From Henriciella sp045287255 (GTDB lineage: Bacteria; Pseudomonadota; Alphaproteobacteria; Caulobacterales; Hyphomonadaceae), in assembly GCF_045287255.1 (NCBI RefSeq), contig NZ_CP137142.1, positions 1,364,001 through 1,428,000 of the forward strand: 64,000 nucleotides of DNA. Reading direction: 5' to 3'. The position numbers and the translations under genes are program-made. The notes under the pieces were generated by a model. The model searched no databases, was not told where the DNA came from, and saw only the letters and a list, made by a program, of their open reading frames with translations. Shown here piece after piece: positions 24,829 through 31,552 of this stretch (the first letter of the stretch is position 1; each line of letters starts with the position of its first letter).

Positions 24829-25260
24829 ATTAACTCACAAGTCCTTTAGGGAAGCGCTGCGGTTAGTGAGGTCCTTGCCGCAGCGCTATTAACGAGTGAC
24901 CTCGAGGCTACAGAATAGCCTGATCACACCCGTGCTCTTAACGATATAGATCGACGGGTGGCTAATGTCTGTCGCCAAGCGAGCGACTCGTCCGACCTCT
25001 TTGACTTCCCCTCAAGGGGTCCTGCGCCTTTATCATCGCCAGGCGAATACAACACTCCACTGTGATCAAATCAGGCGCCTCACCCAGAACCAGCCCAACT
25101 TCATACTGTACGCCGCAAAGCAAAAGGGCCAACGCCAAGCCTATCAAGGTGCCCGCATATTTATCCGGTCTGTGTAACAGCTTAGCGATCATCATAGCCA
25201 GGTGGTTCACAAGAAGTGCTTATCTGGCTTAACCTTCCCGCAGATATGGGAGATATTGAT
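24829..25260. other. Intergenic region with a 10-bp hairpin, no convincing gene
   Basis: Between the M3 peptidase and the PLP enzyme. AGCGCTGCGG (24853-24862) pairs with CCGCAGCGCT (24878-24887) around a 15-nt loop, probably the end of the peptidase transcript although no T run follows. An 82-codon minus-strand frame (24962-25210) with one hydrophobic segment starts with GTG and has no ribosome site; I do not call it a gene. Confidence 0.4.
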
Positions 25261-26502
25261 ATGCGAATGTCGGAACATGGCCGAGCTTGGGATGATGTCC
25301 AGCGTGACTTGGTGGGCCGCGGCGGCAGGGATGCCAAGTGGCGGGATGGCAAAACCGCTGTCTATGTTTTCAATGCCGGTGAGGAGATCGCCCAAATCCA
25401 GAAGGAGGCCTACGCCGCCTATATGTCAGAGAACGGGCTGGGGCCGCTGGCGTTTCCATCGCTTAACCAGATGGAGCAGGACGTCATTTCCATGGGGCTT
25501 GGTTTGTTACATGGCCCTGAGGGCTCAACCGGGGCGATGACATCCGGAGGTACTGACTCCATCACGATGGCGATCAAGACCGCTCGCGACTATGCTCGGG
25601 CTAACGGTCGCGCGATGCAATCCGCCAATGTTGTCTTACCTTACTCAGCCCATCTTGCCTTTGATAAAGCCTGTCATCTCATGGACATCGACGTGCGTCG
25701 TATCCCAGTGCGCACAGATGGAACCTTTGAAGCTGACGCGGACGCTATGGAAGCCGCGTGCGACGCTGAGACGATCATGATGGTTGGGTCAGCCCCCAAT
25801 TTCCCGCATGGCATTATTGATCCGATTGAACAGCTTGGGGAAGCGGCTGAGCGGCAGGGTGTCTGGCTGCATGTTGATGCCTGTGTTGGTGGCTATTTTG
25901 CGCCATTTGCCCGCATGAACGGGGTGCCAGTCCCGCCATTTGACTTCGAAGTGCCAGCCGTTCACTCAATGAGCGCAGACCTGCATAAGTATGGATATGC
26001 TGCGAAGGGCGCTTCGACGGTCCTGTTTCGCTCAGAAGAGTTATATCAACACATGCCATTTGATTTCTCGTGCTGGTCAGGCGCGCCGATGAAGACCCCG
26101 ACCTTGGCGGGCACTCGCCCTGGTGGGGCTATCTCTGCAGCTTGGGCCATTATGAATTATCTCGGTATTGACGGGTATCGTCGCTTGCAGGGAAAGGTTT
26201 GCGATACGCGTGAACGCGTAGCAGAAGGCGTGAAGGCGCTGGGGTTTGAAGTTTTGGGCAATCCTATGCTTGGGTTGATCGCTTTCCGTCACCCCGACCA
26301 CCATGCCTTTGCGATTTATGGCGAGCTTTATAAGCGCGGCTGGTTTACCTCAGCGACAAAAGAACCACCAAGCTTGCATCTTATGCTTTCACCCGAGCAC
26401 GCGAATTATGTGGATGACTATCTTGAGGATTTATCTGCGAGCCTCAACGCGGTTGTCCAGGCTGCTGGCTCTGCACAGAAAGCCGACGTGCGCTACAGCT
26501 AA
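25261..26502 (+). CDS. PLP-dependent decarboxylase/lyase, sphingosine-1-phosphate-lyase-like
   Basis: Group II PLP decarboxylase fold, 413 residues. The PLP-binding segment has TSGGTDSITMAIKTAR, the Asp loop reads HVDACVGGYFAPF, and the Schiff-base lysine is Lys243 in MSADLHKYGYAAKG. This set is very close to sphingosine-1-phosphate lyase (VDSCLGG, ADTHKYG) but there is no membrane anchor. Such an enzyme splits a phosphorylated long-chain base into an aldehyde and phosphoethanolamine; the substrate here is inferred. The start at 25261 follows GGGAG by eight bases. It converges on the TetR gene and adjoins the TetR-controlled oxidoreductase operon. Confidence 0.82.
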   Translation: MRMSEHGRAWDDVQRDLVGRGGRDAKWRDGKTAVYVFNAGEEIAQIQKEAYAAYMSENGLGPLAFPSLNQMEQDVISMGLGLLHGPEGSTGAMTSGGTDSITMAIKTARDYARANGRAMQSANVVLPYSAHLAFDKACHLMDIDVRRIPVRTDGTFEADADAMEAACDAETIMMVGSAPNFPHGIIDPIEQLGEAAERQGVWLHVDACVGGYFAPFARMNGVPVPPFDFEVPAVHSMSADLHKYGYAAKGASTVLFRSEELYQHMPFDFSCWSGAPMKTPTLAGTRPGGAISAAWAIMNYLGIDGYRRLQGKVCDTRERVAEGVKALGFEVLGNPMLGLIAFRHPDHHAFAIYGELYKRGWFTSATKEPPSLHLMLSPEHANYVDDYLEDLSASLNAVVQAAGSAQKADVRYS

Positions 26503-26529
26503 CAACACCAAGTGGCACCTGGATAGTAT

Positions 26530-27180
26530 CTAGCCCGTCTGCCCTTGTTCGGATCGCTTTCGAATGCGCACTAAAGCAACTCGCAATTCCTGCTGCGCGG
26601 GAGCTGTCAGACATGGCAGCAGCAAGGCAAAGTGGTGTTCGATACCGCGCTCCTGATCGGCCCAGCTAATCTCTGTCAGGCCTTCAAAGTCGCGCAGATA
26701 ATCCATCCAGTACCGACTCATGACCCAGATTGACCGCGTAAGCGTTTGCAAATCCGCAACGGCATCAGCGCGGAACATGCCTTCGCCACTCATGCGTTCC
26801 ATCAAGCCATACAGCTCTTCAAAGTCAGCCTTCAGGTCCACATCAGGGCTCGGAACTTTATCTATGAAATGCATGCGGTCACGCTGAAGGAAACGATTGC
26901 TCCAGGTGAGGTCCATCGCAAACAGTAAATGCGCAACATAGTCATCCGCGACCCTGCCCGGCTGCCGTGTCGTTCGGCGCTCGCGCAAGCGCTGTCGGGC
27001 TTCAGCATCAATGCGCGCAGCCAAGTCGCTTTTGGCCGGGAAGTGGTATGTGAGATTGCCTTGCGAAATGCCAATAGCCGCAGCGATTTCGCTGAGCGAT
27101 GTGGCTGCATAGCCTTTGCTGTTGAAGAGGCGCCGACTGGCCTCAAGGATCTTATCCGGCGTACTGGTTCGTGTGGTCAT
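26530..27180 (-). CDS. TetR-family repressor
   Basis: A 216-residue regulator. The N-terminal helix-turn-helix (about 6-52) reads KILEASRRLFNSKGYAATS and EIAAAIGISQGNLTYHFPAK, followed by a mostly helical ligand domain. I take the ATG at 27180, six bases after AAGGG, rather than the GTG at 27186. It is divergent from the GMC oxidoreductase operon, and the gap holds two perfect palindromes that are the probable operators. The ligand is unknown but may be a substrate or intermediate of the operon. Confidence 0.9.
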   Translation of the reverse strand: MTTRTSTPDKILEASRRLFNSKGYAATSLSEIAAAIGISQGNLTYHFPAKSDLAARIDAEARQRLRERRTTRQPGRVADDYVAHLLFAMDLTWSNRFLQRDRMHFIDKVPSPDVDLKADFEELYGLMERMSGEGMFRADAVADLQTLTRSIWVMSRYWMDYLRDFEGLTEISWADQERGIEHHFALLLPCLTAPAQQELRVALVRIRKRSEQGQTG

Positions 27181-27226
27181 GGTCACCCTTCTTGCACCCG
27201 CTTTCTAAAAGAGCCAGTTGACTATT

Positions 27227-27262
27227 TAGGTTATGAAACCTAATGATAGGTTATTCAACCTA
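27227..27262. promoter_or_regulatory. Tandem TetR operator: two TAGGTT-N4-AACCTA palindromes
   Basis: Two copies of TAGGTT-N4-AACCTA at 27227-27242 and 27247-27262, separated by 4 bp, each a perfect dyad. The 20-bp repeat period means two repressor dimers could bind side by side on nearly the same DNA face. The sites lie 39 bp before the GMC gene and 47 bp before the TetR start, the right place for a self-regulating repressor. Confidence 0.8.
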
Positions 27263-27300
27263 ATTGAGTTCTTTAAAATCACTCTGCAGGGGGCGCTGAC

Positions 27301-28806
27301 ATGAAATCACAGGCGAAACACATCCTGATCGTTGGGGGCGGAACATCGGGATCAGTCCTTGCGGCGCGATTGAGTGAAGATCCATCGCTACGGGTTACTC
27401 TGTTGGAAGCTGGCCCTGACGATGATGTTTATGGTTCTGGCATTCTCGATCCGACGCGGGCACCGGAAGCCTGGCTTGGCGCGCAACCTGTCGCCCTGAC
27501 ACCGATGATGAATGGCACCGGGGTTATCCCGATGCTTCAGGGCCGACTGATGGGAGGGACATCGGCTGTCAATGGATTAGCAACCCTGCGAGGTCTGCCC
27601 GAGGATTATGACGGCTGGGCCGCTGCTGGCCTCACTGGCTGGGGATGGGATGAGGTGATCGATACGTTTATCGCGGCTGAAACTGATGCTGATTTTGGGG
27701 CTTCACCGCTGCATGGCGACAAAGGCCCCCTACCCGTTCGCAGATGGCGCCGCGATGAGATGGGACGCGCGCAACTTGCTTTCTATGATGGACTGGTCGA
27801 GGTCGGCACGAAGACGGTTGCTGATATCAATGACCGCAGCCAGTTACCGGGTCTTGGCGTCTTCCCCGTCACGATTGATGAGACTGCGAACCGGGTCACA
27901 ACCAGTCGGGCCTATCTGACACCGCAAGTCCGCAAGCGTGAGAACCTGAACATCCGTGCACAGGCGGAAGTCACCAAACTCAATATTGATGGGCATCGGG
28001 TGACCGGCGTTATCCTGACTACGGGCGAGGAAATTGAAGCCGATGAAGTCGTTCTGACGGCTGGCGCTTTATGGACCCCAAACCTGTTAATGCGTTCCGG
28101 GATTGGTCCCGCCAAGCACTTGGCTGAGCATGGCATCACCGCTCACGTTGATCTACCTGTCGGCGAGACCATGAGCGACCATATCGGTCCTGGTATCCGC
28201 TATAGACACGAAGGCCCCCGTGGGGGCAGCGCGGGACCCGCACAATCGCTCCTGATTGGCGCATCAAATGGCGTTGATATTGATTATCACGCCTTCCCGA
28301 TTGCTCCGCCTCTCACCGATGGTCCGACCGAGTTTGTTATGGCAGTTTTCCTGCTCCGATCATCGGGGTTAGGAAAGGTCAAGCTGGGAGAGAATCCCGG
28401 CGATGGCCCACTCGTCATGGCGCCGCCGCTGCCTGAAGGGGCAGATCAGCGGCTGCGCCATGCGTTTGATCAAATTGCAGCCTGGGAAATGTCCAGCGCC
28501 GCAAAGGCTCTGGGGTGTGAACAGATTGACCCTATCGATCTGTCCTCGTCTGAAGCCGTGTCACAAGCCCTCGCGAACTACACGATCAGTTATGGGCATA
28601 TGACCAGCACTTGCCCAATGGGCAGTGTGCTGAATGCCGACTGCCGCGTTCTCGGTATGAGTGGCCTGCGCATCGCTGACGCCTCGGTGATGCCGACCAT
28701 CCCGTCCGGCAATACATATCTGGGGTGTGTCATGGTGGCCGAGCGGATTGCCCGGAAGATGAAGACCCCGGAACTCAGCCGTCCCGCTTCATTGGCGGCG
28801 CAGTAG
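27301..28806 (+). CDS. GMC-family FAD oxidoreductase (alcohol dehydrogenase type)
   Basis: Flavoprotein of 501 residues oxidising an alcohol. The ADP-binding motif VGGGTSGSVLAARLSE lies at about 9-24, and the GMC signature LMGGTSAVNGLATLRGLPED follows near residue 80. The second signature ELTAGALWTPNLLMRSGIG appears as VLTAGALWTPNLLMRSGIG (split: VLTAGALWTP / NLLMRSGIG), and the C-terminal SYGHMTSTCPMGS and PSGNTYLGCVMVAER contain the active-site His and Asn regions. The GGGGG ribosome site is strong. It heads the operon with HCCA-isomerase-like, SDR and GST genes, and is controlled by the tandem palindromes. Confidence 0.88.
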   Translation: MKSQAKHILIVGGGTSGSVLAARLSEDPSLRVTLLEAGPDDDVYGSGILDPTRAPEAWLGAQPVALTPMMNGTGVIPMLQGRLMGGTSAVNGLATLRGLPEDYDGWAAAGLTGWGWDEVIDTFIAAETDADFGASPLHGDKGPLPVRRWRRDEMGRAQLAFYDGLVEVGTKTVADINDRSQLPGLGVFPVTIDETANRVTTSRAYLTPQVRKRENLNIRAQAEVTKLNIDGHRVTGVILTTGEEIEADEVVLTAGALWTPNLLMRSGIGPAKHLAEHGITAHVDLPVGETMSDHIGPGIRYRHEGPRGGSAGPAQSLLIGASNGVDIDYHAFPIAPPLTDGPTEFVMAVFLLRSSGLGKVKLGENPGDGPLVMAPPLPEGADQRLRHAFDQIAAWEMSSAAKALGCEQIDPIDLSSSEAVSQALANYTISYGHMTSTCPMGSVLNADCRVLGMSGLRIADASVMPTIPSGNTYLGCVMVAERIARKMKTPELSRPASLAAQ

Positions 28807-28819
28807 GAGGGCATCGAGG

Positions 28820-29488
28820 ATGACAGACACGCCTACTGATAAGCCTGCTGTAGACGTCTTCTGGTCGTTTCGCAGTCCCTATTCTTACATCGTAACGCCT
28901 GATCTCTTGCGCTTACGTGAGGATTATTCCGTGACCGTAAGACTACGGCCCGTCCTGCCAATTGCCCTGCGCGCCAAGAAGACAATCTTTGACGCAAGTG
29001 ACAAGAAACGACCGCGCTATATCGTTATGGATGCGCGACGCCGTGCACAACAACTTGGTATGCCCTTTGTCTGGCCCAATCCTGACCCGGTTGTTCAGGA
29101 TCGTGAGACCTTTGAAACCCCAGCAGAGCAACCGCTGATCTGGCGGCTGACTGGTTTAGGGGTCATCGCTGAGAAGCTTGGCAAAGGTATTGATTTCGCA
29201 CACTCATCCGCGGCTATTATCTGGGGGGGCACACCCAATTGGGATAGCGGCGATCATCTGTCCAAGGCATGTGCAGATATCGGCCTCAACCTTGCCGAAA
29301 TGGAAGCCGCGATCATTCCAAGCGAGATCAAAGCCGAAGTTGAGGCCAATCATCAAGCTCTAGAAGAGGCCGGCCACTGGGGCGTGCCGACCATGGTGTT
29401 CGAGAACGAGCCTTTCTTCGGCCAGGACCGCATAGACACCCTGCGCTGGCGCCTCAATCAGAACTGGTTGCAGAAAGTGCCGCCTTAA
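28820..29488 (+). CDS. DsbA-fold / 2-hydroxychromene-2-carboxylate-isomerase-like protein
   Basis: A 222-residue kappa-GST/DsbA-fold protein. It opens with VFWSFRSPYSYIVTPDLLRL, where the Ser in FRSPYSY is the glutathione-activating residue of 2-hydroxychromene-2-carboxylate isomerase. The C-terminal GHWGVPTMVFENEPFFGQDRI carries the cis-Pro (VPT) and the GQDR motif. Its naphthalene-pathway relative isomerises 2-hydroxychromene-2-carboxylate using glutathione; here the substrate is unknown. It lies 13 bp after the GMC gene and is probably cotranscribed. Confidence 0.82.
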   Translation: MTDTPTDKPAVDVFWSFRSPYSYIVTPDLLRLREDYSVTVRLRPVLPIALRAKKTIFDASDKKRPRYIVMDARRRAQQLGMPFVWPNPDPVVQDRETFETPAEQPLIWRLTGLGVIAEKLGKGIDFAHSSAAIIWGGTPNWDSGDHLSKACADIGLNLAEMEAAIIPSEIKAEVEANHQALEEAGHWGVPTMVFENEPFFGQDRIDTLRWRLNQNWLQKVPP

Positions 29489-29534
29489 GCCCCCTCGCCA
29501 AGTAATTCACGACAAGTCCACAAAGGGGAAAAAG

Positions 29535-30329
29535 ATGGATCTTCAAATCAAAGGCAAGACCGCCATTATGGCTGGCGGCAGCGCTGGCATGGGCCGCGCA
29601 ACTGCTGAACGCCTCGCTGAGGCTGGCGTCAATCTTTACATTACTGCACGCCGTGAGGAACGTTTGCGCAAAGCGGCCGATGAGATCAGCGAGAAGTATG
29701 GTACGCCCGTTACACCGGTTGTCGCAGACTCATCGACCGTTGAAGGGCGCGAAGCCCTGTTCGCAGCCTGCCCGGACCCGGATATTCTGGCCATCACGAT
29801 AAAACCGCCCGCACCGAACGGAGATTTCCTGAAAGTCACACCGGAAATGTGGCGGGAGTCGATTGAGACCACACTGATCGGTCCGATTGAAATTATGCGG
29901 CACTATATTCCAACGATGACGGCCAAGGGCTGGGGGCGGATCGTCAATATCGCGACCTTCTCTGCCAAGAACCCAATGATCTGGCGACTGATGTCCGGGC
30001 CTGCGCGCTCTGCTTTGATCAATTACACGGCGAGTGTCTCACGAGAGATCGCCAAGCATGGGGTCAATATCAACAACCTGTTGCCCGGCATGTTCCAGAC
30101 CGAAGGTGCGAATGAGATCATGAAGGACTATGCGGCAGCATTCGGGCTTGAACCAGTGCCCGAAGTCGTTCGACCGCACTTCCTGGCAAACAATCACATT
30201 CCTGCAGGCTTTGTTGGCGATGCCGATGATCTTGCCCCTCTGGCTGCCTTCCTGTGTAGTTCCCTGTCGCGCTTCATTGTCGGTCAGAACATCGTAATCG
30301 ATGGCGGCCAGCACGCATCCTTGTTCTAG
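29535..30329 (+). CDS. SDR-family protein with altered catalytic motif
   Basis: Short-chain dehydrogenase fold, 264 residues. The cofactor loop GGSAGMGRATAERLAE is a good TGxxxGxG. Where classical SDRs have YxxxK, this reads SGPARSAL, so both Tyr and Lys are replaced; the NNAG motif is also changed (AITIKPPAP). A subset of SDR proteins naturally lacks YxxxK. It could be a catalytically unusual or a non-catalytic protein. An AGGGGA ribosome site precedes it; it lies between the HCCA-isomerase-like and GST genes of the same operon. Confidence 0.82.
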   Translation: MDLQIKGKTAIMAGGSAGMGRATAERLAEAGVNLYITARREERLRKAADEISEKYGTPVTPVVADSSTVEGREALFAACPDPDILAITIKPPAPNGDFLKVTPEMWRESIETTLIGPIEIMRHYIPTMTAKGWGRIVNIATFSAKNPMIWRLMSGPARSALINYTASVSREIAKHGVNINNLLPGMFQTEGANEIMKDYAAAFGLEPVPEVVRPHFLANNHIPAGFVGDADDLAPLAAFLCSSLSRFIVGQNIVIDGGQHASLF

Positions 30330-30356
30330 GAAAACTCTAGCAAGATCGGAGGGCAT

Positions 30357-31457
30357 ATGGCTGACAATCGCTATAAGCTTCATGGGCTGAAACTGTCTTA
30401 CTTTACCGGAAAGCTGGAAGCCTACTTTCAAGTCAAAGGCGTGCCCTTTGACTTTGTGCCCATGGATCGCGCGGACTTTCGACGTTGCGCAGAGGCGACC
30501 GGGATCGCGCAAATGCCTCAGGTTCAGGCCCCGAATGGAACCTGGCTGACAGATACAACGGCCATCATCACGCACTTTGAGAAGACTTTCGAAGGCCCTG
30601 CCCTGTCACCAGAAACACCGATAGCGAAATTCTTCAGCCTGTTACTCGAAGACCTGTTTGATGAATGGTTATGGCGCCCGGCGCTCTATTATCGCTGGGC
30701 GTTCAAGGATGATATGCGCCTGATGAGCAGTCAGGCCGCAAAAACCATGCTGCGCGATGTGAAAGCCCCGCTTCGCTTGCGCCAGCATTTCATCAAGGTA
30801 CGGCAAAAGCGGGTTTATCTTGCCGCAGACGGCGTGACGCGTGAGACTGCACCAGCGATTGAGCAGCTTTACCTCGATACACTCGCGGCATTGGAGCCTG
30901 TTTTCAGTCAACAGCCCTTCCTGATGGGAGAGCGTCCTTGTGAAGCTGACTTCGGTCTGTTTGGTCCCTTCTTTCGGCATTTCTCACATGACCCAACACC
31001 TGCGGGCATCATGCGTGAACGCGCGCCCAAGACTTTTCTATGGACCGCGCGCCTCTGGGCAACCCGTCCATCCGATCTGGAGAACAAAGCTGCGATCACA
31101 GACGTCGACTCCACCCTTGATCCACTTATTGCCATGGCTGGTAATGACTATTTGCCGTATCTGCAGGCAAACGCCGCTGCCTATGCAAATTCAGAAAAGC
31201 AGGTGCAGTATCGTCAAGGTGGCGTTGAGTGGTCTGTCCCAACATCTCCCTATCGAGTCTACTGCTTGAACCAACTTAAAACAGCATATACGGAGCTTAA
31301 AACTGAAGCACGTAAGACGATATCTAGGCGGATCGGCACTAGTGGAGAAGCCATTCTCATGGGCGAGAGGATACCGCTCTTTCAGAATGCGCCTACAACA
31401 GCCGGAAAGCCTACCGACCGATTATGGAAAAATAGCGTAATACCAATCGATCACTAG
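30357..31457 (+). CDS. Glutathione S-transferase-like protein with long C-terminal extension
   Basis: A 366-residue protein. The N-terminal thioredoxin-like domain (about 6-85) contains KLSYFTGKLEAYFQVKGVPF and MPQVQAPNGTWLTDTTAII, with the conserved Pro-Gln-Val and TDT turns of GSTs, followed by a helical C-terminal domain (LYLDTLAALEPV, FLMGERPCEADFGLFG). It is about 130 residues longer than common GSTs. A GGAGG site precedes the ATG. It is the last gene of the operon and, with the HCCA-isomerase-like gene, indicates a glutathione-dependent step. It converges on the protease gene. Confidence 0.78.
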   Translation: MADNRYKLHGLKLSYFTGKLEAYFQVKGVPFDFVPMDRADFRRCAEATGIAQMPQVQAPNGTWLTDTTAIITHFEKTFEGPALSPETPIAKFFSLLLEDLFDEWLWRPALYYRWAFKDDMRLMSSQAAKTMLRDVKAPLRLRQHFIKVRQKRVYLAADGVTRETAPAIEQLYLDTLAALEPVFSQQPFLMGERPCEADFGLFGPFFRHFSHDPTPAGIMRERAPKTFLWTARLWATRPSDLENKAAITDVDSTLDPLIAMAGNDYLPYLQANAAAYANSEKQVQYRQGGVEWSVPTSPYRVYCLNQLKTAYTELKTEARKTISRRIGTSGEAILMGERIPLFQNAPTTAGKPTDRLWKNSVIPIDH

Positions 31458-31552
31458 CGGCGCATATTCGCGCTTGTCTACAGACTTTCATACTGGACTC
31501 TGGCAGCATTAGCTTCATTGCAGAAAGGCGTCATGACCCAACCGCGCAATCA

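Noticed and set aside
24962..25210. 82-codon minus-strand frame with one hydrophobic segment
   Set aside because: GTG start, no ribosome site and no recognised family. It could be a small membrane protein but the support is too thin.
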